Below are positions 7,051-13,680 of a DNA stretch of 14,881 nucleotides, piece by piece; positions within the stretch are counted from its first letter, which is position 1; every line of letters starts with the position of its first letter. The stretch is from DATAEK01 sp036258055 (GTDB taxonomy: Bacteria; Acidobacteriota; Vicinamibacteria; Vicinamibacterales; 2-12-FULL-66-21): assembly GCA_036258055.1 (NCBI GenBank), contig DATAEK010000178.1, positions 1 to 14,881 of the forward strand, given 5' to 3'. The notes beneath the pieces are model-generated. The model had not been told where the DNA came from. It searched no databases and saw only the letters and a program-made list of their open reading frames with translations. Both the position numbers and the translations under genes were made by a program.

Positions 7051-7157
7051 TGGCGTTCGTAAGCGCCAACGCCCAACCTCCAACCCCCAACTCCCAAGAA
7101 ACCCTGCAAGCCGAGGGCACGCACGATTGGGAGTTGGAAGTTGGACGTTGGAAGTTG
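7050..7157. repeat. Inverted pair of heptanucleotide repeat arrays
   Basis: Between 7066 and 7097 the pentamer CCAAC recurs at exactly 7-nt intervals (7066, 7073, 7080, 7087), ending CCAA. Between 7127 and 7157 the complementary GTTGG recurs with the same period (7133, 7140, 7147, then GTTGA). The two arrays face each other across a 29-nt centre (7098-7126) and can pair along most of their length, best at CAACTCCCAA with TTGGGAGTTG. A short hairpin, TTGGCG (7050-7055) with CGCCAA (7064-7069), adjoins on the lpxK side. The block fills most of the waaA-lpxK intergenic gap. Confidence 0.85.
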
Positions 7158-7191
7158 ACACACGCAAGTGCGCTCTGCGGTCAGCACCGTC

Positions 7192-8547
7192 TCAATGGAC
7201 GATCCGGAATGGCCTGACGACGTGGCCCGGGGTGTCGGGCGGCAGGAGCTCGGCGAGGACCGCGAGGCTCTTCCCGCGCGCGCCGCGATTCGCCTCCACC
7301 AGCGCACGCGCCGCCGCGCCAAGACTTGCGCGCCTCACGGGATCCCCGAGCAGCTCGAGGAGCGCGGGCTCGAGCTCACGGGCGTTGCGGATCTGGATCG
7401 CGGCCTGGTTGTCCAGGAACGTCTGCGCAATCTCCGCGAAGTTCTGCATGTAGGGACCAAAGATGATTGGCTTCCCGAACACCGCCGGTTCGAGGATATT
7501 GTGGCCTCCAGCGTCCACGAGCGAGCCGCCGACGAAGACGGCGGTTGCCACCTGATAGAGTTGGGCGAGCTCGCCAATCGTGTCGAGGATGACGACGTCG
7601 TGCCGAGGTTCCGCATCCACGCGCAGCTCGCTCCGTCGAGCGACGTTCCAGCCCGCTTGACGCGCGAGCCGATCGACCTCCTCGAACCGTTCCGGTTTCC
7701 GCGGCGCGATGATGAGGAGCGCTCCGGATATGGTGGCGCGGATCCGCTGGAACGCTTCGAGCGCGGCGCCCTCCTCGCCTCTCAGCGTGCTCGCGGCGAT
7801 GACCACGGGACGCGACGGCGACATGCGGAAGTAACGCAGGACGCGGTGACGCGCGGGCGCCTGCCGCGCCTCACCGGGAAGCTCCAGCGAATCGAATTTC
7901 AGCGAGCCGGTGACGGTCACATGCTCGCGGGGCGCACCGATCTCGATGATCCGCCGTGCCGATTCGTCGCTCTGCATGCAGAAGCGATCGACCTGCTGCA
8001 GGACGTGCCTGAAGAACGGGCGGACGAACTTGTAACGGGGATAGGAACGCGACGAGATTCGGCCGTTGACCAGGGCCGTCTTCACGCCGGCGCGCCGGCA
8101 CGCACGCAGCAGGTTCGGCCAGATCTCCGTCTCCATCATGATGAAGAGACGCGGCCTCACCAGCCGCAGCGTACGCCGGACGATGAAGCCGAGATCGAAC
8201 GGAAAATAGAAGACTTCGTCGACGTACTGGAGATTGTGCCGGGCGATCTGCTGCCCGGTCATCGTCGTTGTCGAGAGGAAGATCCGCAGCCGTGGATAGC
8301 GCTCGCGCAGGTCGGGCAGGAGCGCGCGGGCGGTCAGGACCTCGCCGACCGAGACGGCGTGGATCCAGATCGACTCGTCGCCGTCAAGGTTGAAGGAGAC
8401 GGGCAGATAGCCCATGCGCTGCGACAGGTTCCCGATGTACTTGCGATAGCGGACCGCCTGGTAGACGAGGTACGGCGACACGAGGACGAAGAACGCAACG
8501 ATCAGGACGCTGTAGAGGGCGTACATCAAGGAACGGCGATCGGGCAT
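7192..8547 (-). CDS. waaA: 3-deoxy-D-manno-octulosonic acid (Kdo) transferase
   Basis: WaaA (KdtA, GT30) transfers Kdo from CMP-Kdo to lipid IVA, the step that begins the LPS core. It has 451 residues. A hydrophobic N-terminal anchor spans about residues 9-29. HAVSVGEVL (residues 63-71) holds the catalytic Glu69. METEIWPN (138-145) and GGSLVDAGGHNILEP (340-354) are GT30 signatures. TGSLKFDS at 213-220 is also typical. ATG 8545-8547 is the longest start; ATG at 8524-8526, which begins MYALYSV just before the anchor, is an equally reasonable choice, and neither has a clear ribosome binding site. It is the first gene of the LPS train, with the glycolysis operon diverging from the other side. Confidence 0.95.
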   Translation of the reverse strand: MPDRRSLMYALYSVLIVAFFVLVSPYLVYQAVRYRKYIGNLSQRMGYLPVSFNLDGDESIWIHAVSVGEVLTARALLPDLRERYPRLRIFLSTTTMTGQQIARHNLQYVDEVFYFPFDLGFIVRRTLRLVRPRLFIMMETEIWPNLLRACRRAGVKTALVNGRISSRSYPRYKFVRPFFRHVLQQVDRFCMQSDESARRIIEIGAPREHVTVTGSLKFDSLELPGEARQAPARHRVLRYFRMSPSRPVVIAASTLRGEEGAALEAFQRIRATISGALLIIAPRKPERFEEVDRLARQAGWNVARRSELRVDAEPRHDVVILDTIGELAQLYQVATAVFVGGSLVDAGGHNILEPAVFGKPIIFGPYMQNFAEIAQTFLDNQAAIQIRNARELEPALLELLGDPVRRASLGAAARALVEANRGARGKSLAVLAELLPPDTPGHVVRPFRIVH

Positions 8548-8561
8548 CTGGTGGATGCCGC

Positions 8562-8587
8562 GTAGTCCGGCTCAAGCCGGACTCTAC
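8562..8587. repeat. REP-like hairpin between waaA and gap
   Basis: GTCCGGC-TCAA-GCCGGAC (8565-8582), extended by A-T pairs and outer TA/TA on each side. It is the same element, apart from a loop change, as the two hairpins inside waaC. It lies 15 nt before the waaA start codon in its probable leader, and just upstream of the gap promoter. It is not a terminator for any gene here, because the two flanking genes diverge from it. Confidence 0.8.
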
Positions 8588-8595
8588 AACGTCGT

Positions 8596-8625
8596 TTGAC
8601 CCACGTGCAACAGGGCCACTAAAAT
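8596..8625 (+). promoter_or_regulatory. Sigma70-type promoter of gap-pgk-tpiA
   Basis: TTGACC (8596-8601) matches the -35 consensus at 5/6. After an 18-bp spacer, TAAAAT (8620-8625) matches the -10 consensus at 5/6. Transcription would start near 8632, giving a leader of about 54 nt that ends with a strong ribosome binding site, GGGAGGAA (8673-8680), 5 nt before the gap ATG. The boxes are read directly; activity is inferred. Confidence 0.7.
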
Positions 8626-8685
8626 CGGCGGTCCGGCGCAAATGACCGTCTGGAAACGGGAACGCCGGCCGCGGGAGGAACGCAG

Positions 8686-9693
8686 ATGGCAATGAAGGTC
8701 GGCATCAACGGGTTCGGCCGTATCGGCCGCAACATCATGCGTGCCGCGATGGGTGACAGTTCCATCGATATCGTGGCGGTCAACGATCTCACCAGCGCCG
8801 CCACGCTCGCGCACCTCCTGAAGTACGACTCGATTCTCGGCAACCTCAAGGCGGATATTTCGGCCACCGGCGACCGCATCACGGTCAGCGGTGACGAGTT
8901 CCAGGTGCTGTCGATCAAGGACCCCGCACAGCTGCCGTGGAAGTCGCTGGGCGTGGACATCGTGTTCGAATCCACCGGCCTCTTCACGAACCGCGACGAC
9001 GCGGCGAAGCACCTGACGGCGGGAGCAAAGAAAGTCGTCATCACCGCGCCCGCCAAAAAGCCAGACATCACGCTGGTGATGGGCGTCAACTCCGACGCCT
9101 ACAATCCGGGCAGCCATCACGTCATCTCCAACGCGTCCTGCACCACGAACTGCCTGGCGCCGGTCGTGAAGGTCCTCCACGAGAAGTTCGGCATCAGCAA
9201 GGGCTGGATGACGACGGTCCATTCCTATACGAACGACCAGAACCTGCTCGATCTGCCCCACAAAGATCTGCGGCGGGCGCGGGCGGCGGCGCTGTCGATC
9301 ATTCCGACGTCGACGGGGGCGGCGACAGCCGTTGGCGAAGTGCTGCCTGAGCTCAAGGGGAAGCTGGACGGCATCGCGATGCGGGTGCCAACGCCGAACG
9401 TCTCGGTCGTGGACCTTGCGGCCGTACTCGCCAAGAAAACGTCCAAAGAGGAAGTGAACGCAGCATTCAAAGACGCGGCGAACGGCTCCTTGAAAGGACT
9501 TCTGCAGTACGAAGAGGCGCCGCTCGTGTCGATCGACTTCCGCGGCAACCCATACTCGTCGATTCTCGACGCGCAGTACACAGACGTCATGGACGGCGAC
9601 TTCGTGAAGGTGCTCGCGTGGTACGACAACGAATGGGGCTACTCGAATCGCTGCGTTGACTTAATCCGTTTCATGGTCAAAAAAGGACTCTGA
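8686..9693 (+). CDS. gap: Type I glyceraldehyde-3-phosphate dehydrogenase
   Basis: This cytoplasmic glycolytic enzyme oxidises glyceraldehyde 3-phosphate to 1,3-bisphosphoglycerate with NAD(P). It has 335 residues, the usual length. The Rossmann start is KVGINGFGRIGRNIMRA. SNASCTTNCLAP carries catalytic Cys152, and His179 follows in MTTVHSYTNDQ. DLRRARAAALSIIPTSTGAA and WYDNEWGYSNR near the C-terminus are standard. D34 after the second strand (VAVNDLT) favours NAD, but I do not claim cofactor preference. The start is supported by the strong upstream GGGAGGAA. It opens the operon and its TGA stop shares one base with the pgk ATG (TGATG). Confidence 0.98.
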   Translation: MAMKVGINGFGRIGRNIMRAAMGDSSIDIVAVNDLTSAATLAHLLKYDSILGNLKADISATGDRITVSGDEFQVLSIKDPAQLPWKSLGVDIVFESTGLFTNRDDAAKHLTAGAKKVVITAPAKKPDITLVMGVNSDAYNPGSHHVISNASCTTNCLAPVVKVLHEKFGISKGWMTTVHSYTNDQNLLDLPHKDLRRARAAALSIIPTSTGAATAVGEVLPELKGKLDGIAMRVPTPNVSVVDLAAVLAKKTSKEEVNAAFKDAANGSLKGLLQYEEAPLVSIDFRGNPYSSILDAQYTDVMDGDFVKVLAWYDNEWGYSNRCVDLIRFMVKKGL

Positions 9694-10886
9694 TGGCGAC
9701 GGCGCGGAGCATCCGCGATCTGGATCTGACCGGCAAGAAGGTCTTCGTCCGCGTCGACTTCAACGTCCCGATCAAGGACGGGCGGATCACCGACGACACC
9801 CGCATCCGCGCGTCGCTGCCGACAATTCAATACGCGCTCGACAAGGGCGCCGCGACCGTCATCCTCGCCTCGCATCTCGGCAGGCCCAAAGGGAAACCCA
9901 ATCCCGAGTTCTCGCTGAAGCCGGTGGCGCAACACCTGTCGACGCTGCTCGCCAAACCAGTGACCTTCGCGGAGGATTGCGTCGGCCAGCGGGCCACACA
10001 GGCGATTGCGAAGGCCGGCGGTGGCGGGGTCGTGCTGCTCGAGAACCTCCGCTTCCATCCAGAAGAAGAGAAGAACGATCCGGCGTTTGCGAAGCAGCTC
10101 GCGGATCTCGCGGATGTCTACGTGAACGACGCCTTTGGTTCGGCGCACCGCGCACACGCCTCGACCGAAGGCATCGTGCACCACGTGAAGCAGGCGGTCG
10201 CCGGACTCCTGATGGCGTCCGAGGTCGAGTATCTGAGCCGGGTGCTCCACCAGCCCGAGCACCCGTTCATCGCGGTACTGGGCGGCGCGAAGGTGTCGGA
10301 CAAGCTCGAGGTCATTCAGAATCTGATCGGGCACGTGGACGCGCTGCTCATCGGCGGCGCGATGGCCTACACCTTCCTCAAGGCACGGGGGATTGCCGTC
10401 GGCAAGTCGCTCGTCGAGGACGATCTCCTGGATTCCGCGCGCGATACCGAACGGCGAGCCAAGGAACGTGGCCTCCAGCTCGAACTGCCGGTCGATCACA
10501 TCGTCGCCCCCAAGGTCGAGGCCGGCGTGCCCGTGGAAGTGCTCAAAATCGGCGATCCGGCGATCGGCGATCGACTGGGGCTCGACATCGGGCCCAAAAC
10601 AGTGCAGATTTATCGCTCCGTCATTGCCGGGGCCAGGACCGTGGTCTGGAACGGTCCGATGGGCGTGTTCGAGATCGAGGCGTTTGCCGCGGGCACGATG
10701 GCGATCGCGGACGCCGTCGCCGCGGTCAGGGGCACGACCGTCATTGGCGGCGGCGATTCGATAGCCGCCGTGGCCAAAGCCGGCGTGACCGATCGCATCA
10801 CGCACATCTCGACCGGCGGCGGCGCGTCGCTCGAGTTTCTCGGCGGACGGAAGCTGCCCGGAGTCGAAGCGCTCCTCGCACGCTGA
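9693..10886 (+). CDS. pgk: Phosphoglycerate kinase
   Basis: This enzyme converts 1,3-bisphosphoglycerate and ADP to 3-phosphoglycerate and ATP, directly after GAPDH in glycolysis. Its 397 residues match full-length bacterial PGK. The N-domain has KVFVRVDFNVPIKDGRITDD and SHLGRPKGK for substrate binding, and NDAFGSAHRAHAST. The hinge region contains VLGGAKVSDKLEVI. The C-domain nucleotide site shows WNGPMGVFEIEAFAAGT, then GGGDSIAAV and ISTGGGASLEFLGG. The ATG overlaps the gap stop by one base, so translation is coupled. tpiA follows after 54 nt. Confidence 0.98.
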   Translation: MATARSIRDLDLTGKKVFVRVDFNVPIKDGRITDDTRIRASLPTIQYALDKGAATVILASHLGRPKGKPNPEFSLKPVAQHLSTLLAKPVTFAEDCVGQRATQAIAKAGGGGVVLLENLRFHPEEEKNDPAFAKQLADLADVYVNDAFGSAHRAHASTEGIVHHVKQAVAGLLMASEVEYLSRVLHQPEHPFIAVLGGAKVSDKLEVIQNLIGHVDALLIGGAMAYTFLKARGIAVGKSLVEDDLLDSARDTERRAKERGLQLELPVDHIVAPKVEAGVPVEVLKIGDPAIGDRLGLDIGPKTVQIYRSVIAGARTVVWNGPMGVFEIEAFAAGTMAIADAVAAVRGTTVIGGGDSIAAVAKAGVTDRITHISTGGGASLEFLGGRKLPGVEALLAR

Positions 10887-10940
10887 CCGCCTTGCCGTTC
10901 GACCGTTGGCTGACCACAAGCATCCTGACAGGGATCATCC

Positions 10941-11708
10941 ATGCGCACCCCGTTCATCGCGGCGAACTGGAAGATGCACAAGACCGTCCACGAGGCGGTC
11001 GTGTTCGTCAAAGAGTTCCGGAGCATGGTCAAGGACATCACCGACGTGGAGATCGTCGTCGCGCCGCCGTTCACGGCGCTTCACGCGGTGGCCGAAGCGG
11101 CACGCAACACGACGATCGGCGTGTCCGGGCAGAATCTGCACTGGGAACGCGAAGGCGCGTTCACCGGCGAGGTCAGCGCCGCGATGTTGAAGGAGGCCGG
11201 AGCGGAGTACGTGATCATCGGCCATTCCGAGCGGCGGCGCCTCTTCGGCGAAACGGACGAAAGCGTCAACCGCAAGCTGGTCGCGGCACTCGGGGCGAAA
11301 CTGACGCCGATTGCGTGCATCGGCGAAACGCTCGAGGAACGGGATTCCGGACAGACGCTCGCCGTCCTCGATCGTCAGCTCAAACAGGGGCTCGATGCGC
11401 TCACGGGTGAGCAGGTGGGGTCACTGGTGATTGCGTACGAGCCGGTGTGGGCGATCGGCACGGGCCGGAATGCGACGCCAGACGAGGCGCGCGATGCGCA
11501 CGCGCACATCCGCGGGCGGCTGCGCCAGTGGTTCGGCGGCGATGCGGCGGATCATTGTCACGTGATCTACGGCGGCAGCGTGAAGCCGGATAACGCGCAC
11601 GACCTGATGATTCTGCCGGACGTCGACGGCGCGCTCGTCGGCGGGGCGAGCCTCGACCTGCGCTCGTTTTTCGACATCGTGGCGCGCGGCCGTCACACCA
11701 CGGTCTGA
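10941..11708 (+). CDS. tpiA: Triosephosphate isomerase
   Basis: TpiA interconverts dihydroxyacetone phosphate and glyceraldehyde 3-phosphate. It has 255 residues, typical for the family. ANWKMHKT gives catalytic Lys11, VIIGHSERR gives His95, and AYEPVWAIGTG gives the base Glu167. YGGSVKPDNA and GALVGGASLD form the C-terminal phosphate-binding loops. The ATG at 10941 is preceded by a modest purine stretch (ACAGGGA). It ends the gap-pgk-tpiA operon, and I see no convincing intrinsic terminator after it. In many bacteria secG follows tpiA directly; here two unrelated reading frames intervene. Confidence 0.98.
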   Translation: MRTPFIAANWKMHKTVHEAVVFVKEFRSMVKDITDVEIVVAPPFTALHAVAEAARNTTIGVSGQNLHWEREGAFTGEVSAAMLKEAGAEYVIIGHSERRRLFGETDESVNRKLVAALGAKLTPIACIGETLEERDSGQTLAVLDRQLKQGLDALTGEQVGSLVIAYEPVWAIGTGRNATPDEARDAHAHIRGRLRQWFGGDAADHCHVIYGGSVKPDNAHDLMILPDVDGALVGGASLDLRSFFDIVARGRHTTV

Positions 11709-11907
11709 TCCGGGCGCTTTCGCACCCAACCGCCTACAGTCAATGTCGAGGCGCTGTGGTGATCGATTGCAGCGTTGCGATGGGTCGCCGTCCCCTGACC
11801 GCAGCCCAGCGGTCGTCCTGAGTCCCGTGCAACAGTTCCACCGGCACGTGCCAACGCGGCGGTCTCACAGCCGCAGTATGATCACCGGCAGAACTGGAGA
11901 GGTTGCC

Positions 11908-12381
11908 GTGCGATTGCCCTGCCGTGGCACCTGCGCACTCCTCGTCACCGTGCTGGTGATCGCGTGCGATCAGGTGACCACCCCGACTCCGATTGGCGTC
12001 CCGGCGACAGTGACCCTGACCGGTACCTGGTTCGGAAGCGCGTCGGACTCGCATCGACAGGCGCAACAGCTCACTTTGCGACTCACGCAGGACGGCCGGA
12101 ACGTCACCGGCTCGGTGACGGGTACCACGGTGACCTCCGTACCGCTCTACACCTCGGGGTCGCTGACCGGTACGATGTCGGGATCCACGCTGAGGTTCAC
12201 CATCCTCATTCCCGTGGGCAGCGTCGTTGACTCACCGACCTGTTCGGTCACGTACAACGGATCCACCACTGACGTAACGGCCACCGGGGTGACCGCCACC
12301 GGGATAACGGGCACGTACACGGGCACCGATTCGTGCTTCGGTGATCTGGCCGCCGGCCGGTTCACCCTGGCCAAGCAGTAA
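11908..12381 (+). CDS. Small Thr/Ser-rich lipoprotein of unknown function
   Basis: A 157-residue predicted lipoprotein. I chose the GTG at 11908 because GGAGAGG (11896-11902) lies 5 nt upstream and the protein then begins as a clean signal peptide, MRLPCRGTCALLVTVLVIAC, with a lipobox ending at Cys20. Longer starts (ATG 11878 or 11743) put Arg-rich sequence before it. The mature part is rich in Thr, Ser, Gly and Val in alternating strand-like patterns (TLTGTWFGSASDS, LTLRLTQDGRNVTGSVTG), suggesting a small beta-sandwich or barrel. Three further cysteines may form disulphides. A TATGAT at 11877-11882 could be its -10 box, but no -35 is evident. I do not recognise a named family. It faces the broken glycosyltransferase, 12 nt stop to stop. 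Confidence 0.75.
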   Translation: MRLPCRGTCALLVTVLVIACDQVTTPTPIGVPATVTLTGTWFGSASDSHRQAQQLTLRLTQDGRNVTGSVTGTTVTSVPLYTSGSLTGTMSGSTLRFTILIPVGSVVDSPTCSVTYNGSTTDVTATGVTATGITGTYTGTDSCFGDLAAGRFTLAKQ

Positions 12382-12393
12382 GCAGAGCCAGAC

Positions 12394-13077
12394 CTAACCC
12401 TTTTCACTTTCCTCCCGGTTTTTCAAACCGATTGCCGTCACCAGCAGCGCCACGAACAAACCGAGCGTGGCGAACGTGTACGGCGACAGATCGATGTAGG
12501 CGCGCGCGAGCCGCCTCGAGCGCAAGAGCACGGGAAGGAACGTGGCAACCGCCGCGTTGACACCGAGCGCAGCGATCGCAAACCGGCGGAACGGTAACGT
12601 CCGGTCGAATCGAATCAGCGCCCATAGGATCGCGGCCGGCACCGCCAGGCTCGAGAAATGGATTCGTTGCGTCTGCGGCGACAAGAGCGGCATGGCGGTC
12701 ACGATCAGCGCGAGCTCCAGCGCCCGGCGGCCAGGCTGCACCTTGGCCGCTCCCATGACCCATAGACAAGCGACGACCGCCAATACGACCGCGCAGATCC
12801 AGATCGCAGTGATGGCGTCCGGCGACAGCCAACCGGATGCCAGCTTGATCAACGCGCCGCGCAGCGAGTAGTTGCGCATCGGCAGGGGTTCATCCGCTTT
12901 CAGGAACGTGTACCTGACGAACCCGCCGGTCAGGTACATGGTCGTGGAGAATCCCCACAGCGCCGACGGAATCAGCCAGATGGCCGTGAGGACGATGACG
13001 GTGGTGGCACACAGCGTCGAGGCCCGCCGGAGACCGAAGTACGCAAGCTGACCAAGCGGCGCAATCTTCGTGGCGAT
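12394..13077 (-). pseudogene. 3' remnant of a GT87-like integral membrane glycosyltransferase
   Basis: From about 13077 to the TAG at 12394 the minus strand encodes roughly 228 residues with several hydrophobic helices, for example SSTLCATTVIVLTLAIWLIP-like and AIWICAVVLAVVACLWVMG segments. TKIAPLGQLAYFGLRR near the upstream end resembles the 'K..P' motif and following helix of GT87/DUF2029 polyprenol-dependent mannosyltransferases; the fold is recognised from pattern, not a search. The family normally has another 200 or so residues before this point. Upstream the frame becomes low complexity and runs antisense into secG, with no ATG, GTG or TTG in frame before 12939. A start at ATG 12937-12939 would give 181 residues beginning after a helix. 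I read it as a 5'-truncated gene, probably non-functional. Confidence 0.6.
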
Positions 13078-13163
13078 GGATGAGCACGACCCAGCCGGCG
13101 CCGAAACCGGAGATCGCTTCAGAGACTGGACGAAAGCGGCCGGACCTAGTACTATCGGACGTT

Positions 13164-13559
13164 ATGCTTTACTACCTGCTCGCGACCGTGTACGTGCTGA
13201 CGTGTCTACTGTTGCTGCTCGTCGTGCTGCTCCAGCAGGGCAAGGGCGGCGACATGGCCAGCGCGTTCGGCGGCGGCGGCAGTCAGACCGCGTTCGGCGC
13301 GCGCGCGGGCGCGACGGTCTTGACGAAGGCGAGCACCGTGCTCGGCGTGATGTTCATGCTGGGCGCGATTGCGCTCGGGATCATCGGGCAGCGCGGCCCG
13401 AGCTCGCTGATGGGCGGACTCAGGGGTCCTGCGCCGGCGCCGGTCCAACAGCCGGCGGTGCCTGCGCCGGCCCCGGCGTCAACGCCTGCGCCGCAGCAGC
13501 AGCAACAGCAGGCGCCCGCGCCGGCGCCGACGCCGGAGAAGGCGCCCGAGAAGAAGTAG
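13164..13559 (+). CDS. secG: Preprotein translocase subunit SecG
   Basis: SecG is the small membrane subunit of the SecYEG export channel. The 131-residue protein starts MLYYLLATVYVLTCLLLLLV, the first transmembrane helix. It is followed by the family segment LLQQGKGGDMASAFGGGGSQTAFG and a second helix, LGVMFMLGAIALGIIG. After about residue 78 comes an unusual tail rich in Pro, Ala and Gln (VPAPAPASTPAPQQQQQQ, ending in lysines), which lengthens it beyond the usual 70-110 residues. I chose ATG 13164 because the 28 upstream codons (from GTG 13080) precede the conserved helix without homology. No strong ribosome binding site is visible. tRNA-Leu begins 11 nt after the stop and is probably co-transcribed. 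Confidence 0.92.
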   Translation: MLYYLLATVYVLTCLLLLLVVLLQQGKGGDMASAFGGGGSQTAFGARAGATVLTKASTVLGVMFMLGAIALGIIGQRGPSSLMGGLRGPAPAPVQQPAVPAPAPASTPAPQQQQQQAPAPAPTPEKAPEKK

Positions 13560-13570
13560 CGTCCCTCCTC

Positions 13571-13657
13571 GCGAAAGTGGCGGAACTGGCAGACGCACCA
13601 GCTTGAGGGGCTGGCGATCGCAAGATCGTGGGGGTTCGAATCCCCCCTTTCGCACCA
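13571..13657 (+). tRNA. tRNA-Leu (anticodon GAG)
   Basis: An 87-nt class II tRNA with encoded CCA. The acceptor stem pairs GCGAAAG with CTTTCGC and has an A discriminator. The anticodon stem CCAGC/GCTGG closes the loop TTGAGGG, giving GAG, which reads CUC. The long variable arm CGATC-GCAA-GATCG is characteristic of tRNA-Leu. The T arm is GGGGG/CCCCC with TTCGAAT. It lies 11 nt after the secG stop. E. coli has the same pair, secG and leuU (tRNA-Leu GAG), so this linkage is old. Confidence 0.97.
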
Positions 13658-13680
13658 AATGCCAAAAAGGGCTCCGTCTG

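Noticed and set aside
7066..7157. CRISPR-like array
   Set aside because: The units are 7 nt with 5 conserved bases, there are no spacers, and the two halves are inverted relative to each other.
7051..7167. N-terminal extension of lpxK to a TTG at 7167
   Set aside because: It would translate the heptanucleotide repeat arrays into a repetitive peptide not expected in LpxK; ATG 7048-7050 gives the standard N-terminus.
7168..8565. Long plus-strand open frame (465 codons) antisense to waaA
   Set aside because: Its product is rich in Arg, Asp, Glu and His without a recognisable motif, and it lies entirely over the well-supported waaA gene. High GC makes long antisense frames common here.
8582..8610. 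Minus-strand promoter for waaA (TTGCAC, 18 bp, TAGAGT)
   Set aside because: Matches are only 3/6 and 4/6, and the transcript would begin inside the hairpin repeat. Too weak to list.
9639..10919. Minus-strand (426 codons) and overlapping plus-strand (9977-11410, 477 codons) frames over pgk/tpiA
   Set aside because: Both are low-complexity shadows of pgk and tpiA, which carry every expected catalytic motif in their own frames.
11709..11780. Intrinsic terminator after tpiA
   Set aside because: The best stem (CGCTG with CAGCG) is 5 bp with a 13-nt loop and no T-tract.
13126..13155. secG promoter around TACTAT (13150-13155)
   Set aside because: Only 4/6 for the -10, with no -35 and too close to the ATG at 13164.
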